Below, one piece after another: positions 32,148-42,200 of a stretch of DNA of 45,541 nucleotides (positions within the stretch are counted from its first letter, which is position 1; the number at the start of each line of letters is the position of its first letter). The position numbers and the translations under genes are program-made. The notes under the pieces were generated by a model. The model was not told where the DNA came from. It did not search any database and saw only the letters and a list, made by a program, of their open reading frames with translations. Source of the DNA: Heterobasidion occidentale (lineage: Eukaryota; Basidiomycota; Agaricomycetes; Russulales; Bondarzewiaceae); assembly GCA_039111635.1 (NCBI GenBank), contig JBCAQO010000054.1:1-45541 (forward strand). The letters run 5' to 3'.

Positions 32148-33524
32148 ATGTCCGACCACTCCTCCCTGGATTACTCCCCTGGACGTGCCATGCTCATCGA
32201 TGACGGAACTACCTCCTCACCTTCAAGAAATCCCTCACCAGACATCATTCTGGCCGTGGCCAACCCCGACACTAGACGCCTTAGCCGAAGCGGCCGCCCA
32301 GCGACTCCAGAAGGAATTCCCGTACCAATCAGTGTCCACCACACCGCACTCACCGTCGAAGATCGAACGGATTCACGAACCTCACCCCGGGTTGAGGGAG
32401 CTCCTAACGAGCACAATGAAGGATGTCAAGGGGAAGGAAGACCTACTCCATCAACGCCTCCGCGACCGGCGACAACGTTGGCTCAAGGAGACACAAGACA
32501 GGAAGTGAGAGGCGGAAGAAGACCAGGAGACCCTGCGGACCTGGCATCGCCTACAGTTGCTGAGACAGCTGTACAAGAACCAGCAACACCTGGTACATCG
32601 GCTACCAGAACCAGAGGATCCCCTACCAGTGGTGGAAATCTGCACCCCGGAGAGTTGGAAGGACTAGGAGACGTGCTGCTCCAACGTACCACCATCTCCG
32701 TGGTAATTCAAATGGCCACAGCGCTAGCCTTACAAAGGCTCGCTAACTTCTTCGCAGGGCAGCCAGGGAGTGAGAGCGATGACGTACCCCGACGCCTCGC
32801 TGACGCGAGCGACCAGGTCAGGCTTCTGGCCTATGCAGATGATCATAGAGCCGCCTCCTGGTATGCCCGAGGAAATAATGGGGCTTACGCCTTACTCATT
32901 CACCCGGACGAGTTCTCCTCCTTCATCAATTTGGAGCTCCTACCCGCCCTCATATCGCACACCGATACAAGACACTCCTCCCACGCCCGTCCCGTTCGGA
33001 TTGATCCATTCCGCGCCCAACCATGGAGCGAAGCCAGCAGAGCAATACCGGCTACAGGTAGTCGAGATGCATCCGTCCAGACAGAATACGTCTGGGCTAC
33101 GGTCCAACGACAAGCACGAAGGGATCGAGAGGCCCTTCCTCCCCCATCGGGAGGACAATCCACTGGGCAGGACGCAGGAGGCAGCAATGAGGAACATCCT
33201 CCAAGGTACAGGAGGAATGAGGGACGAGGGAGCCAGAGAGCGAGGACAACCCCTCAGCCCAGGCGAAGCAGTCCTAGAAGAACTCGACCAAGAGATTCGC
33301 CGGCTCCAAACCGTCCTCAAGATAATCGATCTGAAGGAACGCATCCACACATTGGTAGAAGAGCTCCAATCCCTCAGCGCCCGACTCAGCGAACTACTGC
33401 CTGGACTCGAGCGGAACTAGACGCCTGGGACGAAGTCAAAGACGGCAATTACGACGATATCGACCCCTATTACAGGCCGGATGAAGGGTATGGGGATTAT
33501 GGGGACATCGGTGGAGGATACTAG
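32148..33524 (+). CDS. E1 ORF3, long frame (458 codons), unknown function
   Basis: Longest frame behind pol: MSDHSSLDYSPGRAMLIDDG ... ending DEGYGDYGDIGGGY. It has no signal peptide, membrane segment or envelope features, so it is not an env gene by sight. The middle part (GDVLLQRTTISVVIQMATAL, NFFAGQPGSESDDVP, LLAYADDHRAASWYARGNNG, LLIHPDEFSSFINLELLPAL) is strongly conserved in E2: my count of differences by codon position is 11/4/15 with many synonymous, so this frame is selected there. The first 170 codons are not: the overlapping frame 32185-32667 is the constrained one, and E2 even has a stop here (39049-39051). The C-terminal part is Arg/Pro rich, then acidic. Confidence 0.6.
   Translation: MSDHSSLDYSPGRAMLIDDGTTSSPSRNPSPDIILAVANPDTRRLSRSGRPATPEGIPVPISVHHTALTVEDRTDSRTSPRVEGAPNEHNEGCQGEGRPTPSTPPRPATTLAQGDTRQEVRGGRRPGDPADLASPTVAETAVQEPATPGTSATRTRGSPTSGGNLHPGELEGLGDVLLQRTTISVVIQMATALALQRLANFFAGQPGSESDDVPRRLADASDQVRLLAYADDHRAASWYARGNNGAYALLIHPDEFSSFINLELLPALISHTDTRHSSHARPVRIDPFRAQPWSEASRAIPATGSRDASVQTEYVWATVQRQARRDREALPPPSGGQSTGQDAGGSNEEHPPRYRRNEGRGSQRARTTPQPRRSSPRRTRPRDSPAPNRPQDNRSEGTHPHIGRRAPIPQRPTQRTTAWTRAELDAWDEVKDGNYDDIDPYYRPDEGYGDYGDIGGGY
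32185..32667 (+). pseudogene. E1 ORF3, N-terminal overlapping frame (161 codons, one stop)
   Basis: Frame +1 relative to the long ORF3. It encodes a helical, coiled-coil-like protein: TPTLDALAEAAAQRLQKEFP, LRELLTSTMKDVKGKEDLLH, QRLRDRRQRWLKETQ, RTWHRLQLLRQLYKNQQHLV, ending VVEICTPESWKD. E2 encodes the same protein without interruption (38670-39170). Differences between E1 and E2 by codon position in this frame count about 9/18/29, many of them synonymous or K/R, D/E, I/V swaps, so this frame was under selection. E1 has TGA at 32506-32508 where E2 has CGA. The stop at 32665-32667 falls just where the selected frame switches to the long ORF3. Confidence 0.65.
32770..33420 (+). CDS. E1 ORF3, C-terminal overlapping frame (216 codons)
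   Basis: Same frame as 32185-32667. Its last third is a strong coiled-coil candidate (AVLEELDQEIRRLQTVLKII, LKERIHTLVEELQSLSARLS, ELLPGLERN). It is conserved in E2 (37914-38147 and 38184-38585, broken by a shift). Over 33181-33420 my E1/E2 differences count 8/10/8 by codon position, so I cannot say whether this frame, the long ORF3 frame, or both are translated here. Confidence 0.35.
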   Translation: MRAMTYPDASLTRATRSGFWPMQMIIEPPPGMPEEIMGLTPYSFTRTSSPPSSIWSSYPPSYRTPIQDTPPTPVPFGLIHSAPNHGAKPAEQYRLQVVEMHPSRQNTSGLRSNDKHEGIERPFLPHREDNPLGRTQEAAMRNILQGTGGMRDEGARERGQPLSPGEAVLEELDQEIRRLQTVLKIIDLKERIHTLVEELQSLSARLSELLPGLERN

Positions 33525-34060
33525 ACCAGGGAGTTGAGGAACCCCTGGTCTTTAACATGATGACGGAGAGGAAAGGACCCTCCGCATCACAGGTACCGGT
33601 TTCACGCACAGGACGCCGGTTTGAACGTCCTGCATGACATTAAACTGTGAAAGAAGGCAGGGGAAGTACCTGACCATTTTGCGTTGCAGCCCTCCGGTCT
33701 CAAGTCAAGGACAAGCATTCAACACTCTCGTTGTCAAGAGGTATTCTGACAAGCGAATCGGGCGTCCCGCGTGGATCCCCAGTTTTACAGGGCCCTTTCC
33801 GCATTAGGAGGCCCTTAGGATTCACAACATAACCTTGGTACTGGTACATGAATGATGCATGAATATTGGTGGGAAATCGTGTTGCATATTCGCCGTTGGG
33901 GAACGGTGGACCAACCTTGCTATCAAGGTCTGACAGGTGTCTTGGACGTCCCACTTTGGATCTCCGGTCTTACAGGGTCGTTTCCGCATTAGGGGGCCCT
34001 ATCTGCGATGCAGGAACTAGTGGCCGCACTCCACTAGTAACCCAAAACGAAGAAGCTACA

Positions 34061-35290
34061 TCCGCAACGATGTAAAACTACGAAAGGCTTGGTCCGCAAT
34101 GACAATAAACTAGTTACCGTCCGAAACGACGCTAAAGCTACCAAGACCCTCGGAGCGTGGTTGTATTCTGGCAGACGGTGGAAGAGAGGGCCTCCACCGT
34201 TGCGGAACCCTGCCGACTAGGTCGAGGCGCTTCCATATTCCATACGCCCTACAGTAAAAGAATATGGGGTCGACACGGTTCAAATCCGTGCGAGGGGTTT
34301 GGGGACACAGAGCGGGTTGTCAGTCAACCGACGAGACCACAACTACTCCATGGCGCTCCCATTCTACCCTTGAAGTCCGAAGCAAGGATTCCACTTCAAG
34401 GGCCAGTCAAGAGGCAACTGGGATCGTGCCTCGTGTTTTGTTCGTCCGCAAAGACGTTAAACTACCACTCCTTTCGGCACAGGAGATGACGTCCGCAATG
34501 ACGGTAAACTACGGACGCCCTCCATGGCGTTAAACTGGGATTGCCCTTTCCTTTACAGGGCCATGAGCAGTGTCCAAACATGAGATATGTTTCAGCATTG
34601 CTGCGTCCGCAAAAGACGTTAAACTACCACTCCTTTCAGCATAGGAGATGTCGATTGACATCGTTGTTGACGCCACGATGTTGATCTAGTCCGCAATGAC
34701 GATAAACTATTATCCCTCGTTCTAGGGATCGTATTGGAGCTGGAATTACCGCTTCCAGCTGCAATAGTCCGAAATGACCTTAAACTACCCTCACCCCGGA
34801 GGATTAAATCTATCGAGGCTCGGGAGGTTCAAGCCAGGCGATAGCGGATGTCCGCAATGACTATAAACTAGTTACCGTCCTTCATGACGATAAACTGAGC
34901 TGCCCTTCTGTCTACAGGGCCATGTGAGTTGTGTCAAAATAGGCTCTCAAGTCTATTCTCGCAACTCTAGAAGTTATCCGGTTTGATATAGTATAAACCG
35001 TCACCATCTTACCTTAATGGGAACCCTGTCAAGAAGGAGGAACTGGTCTACGGCCCTATGCGCATCACCAATGGATGTTCCGGCGCGCAGAAAAGCCTGC
35101 TGTCTTGTTTACAGGTACTCCTACGTTGGGAGATGGATAGGTCCGCAACGACCTTGGTTTAAACTAGCAGGACAGTCCGCAACAACTTATGCATAAACTA
35201 GCCTCAGTCCGCGATGACTTAAGGATAAACTAGCCGACGTCCGCAAAGACGCAAAACTACGGACGTCCGGCACGACGTTAAACTACCAGG
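34061..35290 (+). repeat. Dispersed array of ~20-bp motif GTCCGCAATGACGNTAAACT
   Basis: I count about 16 copies in E1, for example at 34061-34080, 34092-34112, 34119-34140, 34444, 34490-34510, 34605, 34689-34709, 34767-34787, 34851-34870, 34877-34897, 35142, 35178, 35208, 35240 and 35266. The core GTCCGCAA(T/A)GAC and the end TAAACTA are kept, while the spacer between them varies and is sometimes lengthened by a few bases. Spacing between copies is irregular, so this is not a tandem satellite and not a CRISPR. E2 carries the same family. Confidence 0.8.
34210..34290 (+). other. Structured segment with tRNA T-arm-like hairpin
   Basis: CACGG-TTCAAAT-CCGTG (34274-34290) is a perfect 5-bp stem with a 7-nt T-loop-like loop and a B-box-like core. 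Just upstream CCATATTC (34233-34240) pairs with GAATATGG. E2 keeps the region around 36940-37000 with changes. No full tRNA cloverleaf can be drawn. Confidence 0.4.
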
Positions 35291-36116
35291 ACATACCTTA
35301 CGCTGACCCCGCAATAATTACCGTCAAGGTGGATACCATGGTCTATTCAAGAGACCATGGGGTTCAAAGTCTATTCTTCAAAATCCTTACCTCGTGTTCA
35401 ATACGTGGAGCGCTGCTACATGCTCGCTCCCTTGTGAAAAACAAACTCTGGACGAACACTCAATCTCTAACCAGGACGGGCCACCATATGGGGCTGACAG
35501 AGTTAGGGATCTTCAAAGGGGTCTTGCCGGACTCAAAACAAGTCGAGAAAAGTCTATTCTCGATAGGTTGGTGGGCCTAAGCCTTAGTAAAGCGATCAAC
35601 CCACACACCTGGAGTCCCCCTCGATACCGGAGATCAAGGAGATGAAGATCTATCCTGGAAACACTGAAGCATGGCCTTCGGCATTTTGAAGGAGAACGAC
35701 ACACACCCATCCACAGACGAGTTTCTATTTCATCTTACAATCATTCGCACGACACCTTTCTGCATCGTCGCCAGAGAAAATACTGGCTTATCAAACCTAC
35801 CAGGGAGTCCTGGTCGAGTAGCTGCCTATCGACTCTAGGAGTGTACTCACACAAAATGTACGGTGAAGGAAGAACACTGAGGGCGAAGCAACATTGTGGC
35901 TGATGTTGCTAGGAGCCTGAATCAAACAGCTCAACGGAGATGGAAAACTCCTAGGCGTTGTAAACGACGTAGGTCGGTCTTCACCCCAGAAAACGCAGTC
36001 ATATTGGGAAGACGCATCCCAATCTATTTCGACGACCAAAAAGCAATTGTACGTGGAATGACGATGAAGCTCAAGCGAGTAGTCCCCTCAGGAGTTGGGA
36101 CCTAGAAAGGGGGTAA

Positions 36117-36706
36117 TGTTATGACTTGACCGATTGGGGCCCTTCGTGGCCGTGTCTAACCGATGGATCAAGCATCACATGCTAGGCGGCTCCACTACAG
36201 AGCGTACATCAAGGTATTCGGCGTGTCCTTAGGAGCCGACAAGACCGATGGTTCTTCAAGACATCGGTAAAGGCTATATGAGAGGGACACGAGGCTCACA
36301 GAGTTCACACAGTAATGAGAGAGGCATTCACATGCCATGGGCTTAGGGCTTATGGGTAAGCACCTCGTCGCACCATGATGGATCAGTGCGACTGGAGAAG
36401 TACAAGAGTAGGCACCGGCTGAGAGAGACGGCGACCATAGCTCTCCTAGGATGGAAACCTGGAGAAGCACACGGACTCTTACCCTATACCCCATACAGTA
36501 TATAAGGCCCACAGAATAGGCTGAGGATCTTCAGTCTATTCTCTTCGTTCCCTCTGTATCTACACATACAGAGCTCTTAGAGTCAATTATTATTCCCCCC
36601 TGTATCATCGCCCGGTACAGTCGAGACTTCGTCCATCACTCAGTCCACAGTGCGACCTAGGGAAGAACCTGTTACTCTTGGGTTATCGAACGAGCAGTTC
36701 ATAACA
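36117..36706 (+). repeat. E1 3' LTR (590 bp)
   Basis: Nearly identical to 25940-26529 (about four differences by eye). Preceded by the polypurine tract and followed by TSD GCAAT. Confidence 0.95.
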
Positions 36707-37809
36707 GCAATGCCAAAACATATCTCATGTTTGGACACTGCTCATGACCCTGTAAGGAAAGGGTAATCCCAGTTTAACGTCATGGAGGACGTCCTAAACA
36801 TGAGGCACGATCCCAGTTGCCTCTTGACTGGCCCTTGAAGCGGAATCCTTGCTTCAGACTTCAAGGGTAGAATGGGAGCGCCATGGAGTAGTCGTGGTCC
36901 TGTCGGATGGCTGACAACCCGCTCCATGTCCCCAAACCCTTTGCACGGAATTGAACCATGTCAACCCCATATTCTTTTACCGTAGGGCATATGGAATATG
37001 GAAGCGCCTCGACCTGGTTGGCAGGGTTCTGCAACAGTGGGGGCCCTTCCTTCCACTGTCTGCCAGAATACAACCACACTTTGAGGGTCTTGGTAGCTTT
37101 AACGTCGTTCCGGACGGTAACTAGTTCATCGTCATTGCGGACCAAGCCTTTCGTAGTTTTACATTATTGCGGATGTAAATAAGAAAGTGTTGACCCTGGC
37201 CTATACTTGGGGATAAGATGGTGGAGCAAACACTATCCCTCCAGTGGTACACTTGATTGAGAGGGGACCAATCCTCCCATTGGTGCCCCATTTGATTTCG
37301 CAGTAGGCATCTGCGCCAGTGGCACTCTTCTTTTTCCTTTTGAAGTATTGATCCTTGTGGGCCTGTACTTGCTGGCAGGGCGATCGAAACCCTCCAGTGG
37401 TACGCTTGATGGCGAGGGGACTCAATCCTCCCATCGGTGCCCCCTTTGATTTTGCAGTTGGCATCTGCGCCCATGTTGATCCAGTACTTCCATTAAAGGA
37501 CCTCCTAATGCGGAAAGGGTCCTGTAAAACTGGGGATCCAAGCGGGACGCCCGATTCGCCTGTCAGAATACCTCTTGACAGCAAGAGTGTTAACATCGCT
37601 CCGTCTTGTCTTAGGAAGCTTGAAAGAAACATAAGTAGATAGGGAGCACCATGAAGCAGCCATGAAACTCCTGCCTTCTTATCTTTTCCAGTTTAACGTC
37701 ATGGAGGACGTACGTTCCAGTGTCCTGTGCATGAAACCGGTACCTGTGGTGCGGAGGGTCCTTTCCTCTCCGTCACCGCTAAAGACAAGGGGTTCCTCTA
37801 CTCCCTTGT
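36707..37809 (-). other. E2 3' non-coding tail, right piece
   Basis: Continues the E2 tail after the E1 insertion. It contains several copies of the motif family (near 36772, 37098, 37120, 37155 and 37690). An E2-only tandem duplication (about 37229-37316 and 37390-37470) shares CCCTCCAGTGGTAC, AATCCTCCCAT and GGCATCTGCGCC. No gene. Confidence 0.75.
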
Positions 37810-39189
37810 CTAATATCCTCCACTGATATCCCCGTAATCCCCGTATCCTTCATCTGGCCTGTAATAGGGGTCGATGTCGTTGTAATTCCCGTCTTCGACT
37901 TCGTCCCAGGCATCTAGTTCTGCTTGAGTCTAGGCAGTAGTTCGCTGAGTCGGGCGCTGGCAGATTGGAGCTCTTCTACTAACGCGAGTATGCGTTCCTT
38001 CAGGTCGACTATCTCGAGGATGGTTTGGAGTCGGTGAATCTCTTGGTCGAGTTCTTCTAGGACTGTCTCGCCTGGGCTGGGGGGTCGTCCTTGCTCTCTG
38101 GCTCCCTCGCCTCTCATTCCTCCTATACCTTGGAGGATGCTCCTCATTGCTGCCTCCGGCGTCCTGCCCGGTGGATTGTCCTGTCAACACGGGAGGAAGG
38201 ACCTCCCGATCCCTTCGTGCCTATCGCTGTACTGTGGTCCAGACGTATTCTGTCTGGACGGTTGCGTCTCGGCTACTTGTAGCCGGTATCGCCCCACTGG
38301 CTTTATCGTTCCATGGTTGGACGCGGAAAGGATCGATCCGAATGGGACGGGTGTGGGAGGAGTGTACTGCGTCGGTGTCTGAAATGAGGGCAGGTAGGAG
38401 CTCCAGATTGATGAAGGAGGAGAACTCGTCGGGGTGGATGAGTAAGGCATAAGCCCCATTATTTCCTCGGGCATACCAGGAGGCGGCTCGATGATCATCT
38501 GCATAGGCCAAAAGCCTGACCTGGTCGCTCGCGTCAGTGAGGCATTGGGGTATATCATTGCTCTCACTCCCTGGTTGCCCTGCAAAGAAGTTAGCGAGCC
38601 TTTGCAAGGCTAACGCTGTGGCCATCTGAATTACCGCCGAGATGGTGGTGTGTTGGAGCAACGCATCTCCTAATCCTTCCAATTCTCGGGGGTGCAAATT
38701 TTTACCACCGGTAGGGGATCCTCTGGTCCTGGCAGCCGGTGCACTAGTCGCTGCTGGTTCCTGTATACCTGTTTCAGCGACTGCAGGCGATGCCAGATTT
38801 GTAGGGTTTCTTGGTCCTCTTCCACTTCTCGTTTCCTGCCTTGTGTCTCCTTGAGCCAACGCTGCTGTTGGTCGCGGAGGCGTTGATGGAGCAGGTCTTC
38901 CTTCTTCTTGGCGTCCCTCATCGTGCTCGTCATGAGCTCCCTCAGCCTGGGGTGAGGCTCGTAATTCTGTTCGATCCTCGGTGGTGAGCATGGTGAGGTG
39001 GGTGGAGATTGGTATGGAAACTCCCTCCGGAGTTGTTGGACGGCTGCCTCAGCCAGGACGTCCAGTGTCGGGGTTGGCAACGGCCAAGATGATGTCCGGC
39101 GAGGGATTCCTTGATGGTGATGAGGTAGTTCCTTCATCAATGAGCATGGCGCGTCCAGGGGAGTAATCAAGGGAGGAATGGTCGGACAT
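37810..39189 (-). pseudogene. E2 ORF3 block
   Basis: Counterpart of E1 32148-33524. The coiled-coil frame (39170-38670, 166 codons) is intact: TPTLDVLAEAAVQQL, LLHQRLRDQQQRWLKETQ, VKICTPENWKD. The long frame is open at 38991-38221 (LGDALLQHTTISAVIQMATA, LAYADDHRAASWYARGNNG) and again near the end (DEGYGDYGDISGGY, stop 37810-37812). An internal stop lies near 37920-37930. The C-terminal coiled-coil frame is at 38147-37914. Function unknown. Confidence 0.6.
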
Positions 39190-39235
39190 GTACTAGTGGG
39201 AGGATTCTTGCTTTAAAGGGGGAGAGACATCTCCT

Positions 39236-39243
39236 CTTTTATA
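39236..39243 (-). promoter_or_regulatory. Internal TATA box ahead of ORF3 (E2)
   Basis: TATAAAAG on the minus strand just after the E2 pol stop, matching the E1 position. Confidence 0.45.
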
Positions 39244-39249
39244 CCTTTC

Positions 39250-42200
39250 TTAAAGCCTAATCGCCGCAGGTCGGGGCTTGTCTGGGTAGCTTTCGTGAAA
39301 TTCACAAAGCACCTCATCGGCCGTATCCTTGAGGAGGGCAAAGGGTTCCCAGGTGTTATCGGCCTCGGAGTATCCAACCCACTTGATGAGGTATTTGGTT
39401 CCTCATCCCTGGTGTCTTGAATCCAGAACGGCCTCCACTTTGTAGTGCTCTTCTTCATTCAGGATTTCTGGGGCAGGTCTGGGGAAGTTCCTCCCATGGG
39501 CCTCTGTCTCATGATATTCGGTGAGCACGATGGCATGAAATACCGGGTGTATCTTCCATGTTTCAGGTATTTTCAGCCGATAAGCCAGAGGACCGATTCT
39601 TTCGGTCACTTGGAAAGGACCATACTGCCTAGGTGTCAGCTTGAATTTCGGATGAGTCGTCCGAATGTGGGTTCCCTCTAACCAAACTTGGGTTCCTACT
39701 TCCCATTGCGGAAGTTTCCTGTGTAGATCCCGGTCCTTGGTGTGCTGCACTGCTATTTGTAAACTTGCAGCCGCATCTTCTTGGACTTCCTTGATTAGCT
39801 GCAAACGTTCAGTTACTGCAGGTACCTTGGTTTCCAAAGCTGAGTCGACCGAGTATGGTGGATTGAACCCATAGAGGATCTCGAACGGCAATTTCCCTGT
39901 GGCGGAGTGTCTTCGGGTATTATGGGAGAATTCTGCGAAAGGTAACAAGTCTACCCAATTGTCTTGATGGTAATTGCAGAATACGTGCAGGAATTGCTCT
40001 ATCTCTTGGTTAACCCGTTCTGTTTCTCCGTCTGTCTGGGGATGATACACTGTGCTAAGGGCAGGGGTGATTCCCATTCCTTTCCATAGTTCTCGCGTGA
40101 ACTTTGCCGCAAATTGGGGGCCTCTATCGGACACCACCTTGGTTGGCAGACCGTATCGTTTGAACACATTATCCTGGAAGAGCGTTGTCGGTTCTTTGGC
40201 CGTGATTGTCTTTTTGCACGGAGTTATGACTATTCCTTTGGACAGGCCTTGGTCAACCACCACGTTTATCGAATCGTAGCCTCTGCTTTCCGGGAGGTCT
40301 GTTACAAAGTCGGTGGAGATGAAACACCAAGGGGCGTTTGTGGTTTCCAATGGTTGGATCAGTGGATGGGTCCTGTGGGGCAGGTTCTTGGTGGACTGGC
40401 AGACTGCGCATCCATCCACATATTGGTGGACGAATTTGGTCATGCTTGACCACCAGTAATGGCACTGTACCAATTCTAAAGTCTTTGCTCGACCTGGGTG
40501 TCCTGTAGCCATAGCGTTGTGGTGCGTCCTGACAATCATTTGTCGGAGGAGGTCGTCCTTTGGAACACATATGTAGCCGTCGTGTCTTGTGATGCCATCT
40601 TCATGTGTCCACTTTCCTAGGTCTCCCTTCATTGCCTTTGGTCCTTTTTCCAGTAATTTCTTGAGGGTGACATCAACTAGCAAATCGTGTTCTGAGCGCG
40701 AGTGTCAAATAAGGGAGAGGATGTCCGAGGATACGAGTTCCGTTGCCTTGACGTGTATGCCTTTACTTGGTTCTACCAGGGTTTCACTGGACTCGGTGAC
40801 AAGTTTGGATGGGAGCAGAGTCTGTGCCTTGTTATCAGATTCCACCCCCTCACTAAGGTCTGGACGCCTGGATAGAGCATCGGCATGATTAGTAGTTCCA
40901 GCCTTGTAGCTGAGCTGGAAGTCAAATCGAGACAAAAACAGACTCCAGTGTGCTTGTCGCCTTGATAGGTTGCGCGCCGTTTGAAAGTAAACCAAGTTCT
41001 TGTGGTCCGTCCAGATCTCAAAGGGGTGTCTAGCGTCCTCGAGGTAGTGTTTCCAGTGTTCCAGTGCCTTGATGATGGCAAGGAGTTTGCGATCATGCAT
41101 GTCATAATTCCGTTCGGGCAGTGAAAATGATCCCGAGAGGTAGGCCATGGGGTGCCAGTTGTTATCAGGTCCTTCCTGTAAGAGGACTGCACCGTATGCA
41201 GTGAGCGAAGCGTTGGTGACGAGTTGGTAGGGTCGCATCAGGTCAAGGTATAACAGAACAGGTTGACTGATGAAGGCTTTCTTTAACTGGTCAAACGCCT
41301 GTTGGCACTCCGTGGTCCAGTCCCATTTCGTGTCTTTCTTGGTGAGGTCGTGCAGGGGTCAAGCGATTAAGGAAAACTTGTCAATGAATCGCCAATAAAA
41401 GTTCCCTAGGCCTAAGAAAGAACGGATGTCGCGGACTGTGCGAGGGATGGGCCATTCTTGGATGGCCTCAATCTTCGAATCTTCCATAGCAACGTGGTCT
41501 TTTGAAATCGTGTACCCCAAGTAGTTTAGCTTTTCCTTGTGGAACTCGCATTTCTCTGGTTTGAGGTAAAGATCGTTGTCGCGCAAGATTTGGAGGACTC
41601 GTCGAACAATCACAATGTGTTCTGCTGTGGTTTTTGTGAAGATGAGGATGTTGTCCATATATACTGCTATTTTCCGGGCCAAGATGAGTTCTTGGAAAAT
41701 CATGTTCATCATGGCCTGGAAGGTTCCCGGGGAATTGCAGAGCCCAAAGAACATTACTGTAGGTTCAAAGAGCCCTAAGGGTGTGATGAAGGCCGCTTTG
41801 GATTCATCTCCTTCCTTGATGCGCACGTTGTTATATCCCCACCGAATGTCGAGCTTCGAGAATACCGTTGCCCCTCGAATAATATCCAGTAGTTCCTGGA
41901 TCAATGGTAGGGGACAGACCTCTTGAATGGTGTGTTCGTTGAGGTGGCAATGATCCTGTACTGGGCGGAGCTTTCCATCCTTCTTGTTTATAAAGAAGAA
42001 GGAGGCCGCGCTATGTGCTGTTGACCGACATATTGTTCTCCTAGAAAGATGCTCTTTGACGAATTTCCCTAGCTCATCATGTTTTTCCGGGCTCAAGGGA
42101 AATATCCTTGGAGCCTGAGGTTTGAAGGACTGCTTGAGATTTATTGCATGATCCTATATCGTGTGTTGGGGAAGTCTCTGTGATCGCCTCTCACTGAAGA

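Larger units (their letters stand above)
33531..36116 (+). other. E1 3' non-coding tail (2.6 kb)
   Basis: No credible gene. It holds a dispersed ~20-bp motif array (34061-35290), three copies of the self-primer 10-mer (34950-34959, 35368-35377, 35551-35560), a perfect hairpin CCATGGTCT-ATTCAAG-AGACCATGG (35336-35360), a tRNA T-arm-like hairpin (34274-34290) and the polypurine tract (36104-36116). Confidence 0.8.
25940..36706 (+). mobile_element. Gypsy element E1 (Tf1/sushi-type chromovirus), young insertion inside E2
   Basis: Two 590-bp LTRs (25940-26529 and 36117-36706) differ at only about four positions by eye. They are flanked by the exact 5-bp duplication GCAAT (25935-25939 and 36707-36711). 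Order: LTR, self-primer site, gag, pol with C-terminal chromodomain, ORF3 with its own TATA box, a 2.6-kb repeat-rich non-coding tail, polypurine tract (AGAAAGGGGGTAA, 36104-36116), LTR. It has lost the Gag zinc knuckle and carries a stop in gag and a frameshift in integrase, so it is non-autonomous now. Confidence 0.95.

Noticed and set aside
32148..33524. ORF3 as an envelope gene because of its place after pol
   Set aside because: No signal peptide, membrane span or glycoprotein features. Charged, proline-rich and coiled-coil content instead.
34255..34330. Complete tRNA gene
   Set aside because: Only the T arm is convincing; no D arm, anticodon arm or acceptor stem can be paired.
34061..35290. 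CRISPR array
   Set aside because: Eukaryotic context, degenerate repeats, irregular spacing and no cas genes.
39049..39051. TGA in the E2 long ORF3 frame as an inactivating mutation
   Set aside because: In this part the other frame is the selected one, so the stop probably has no coding effect.
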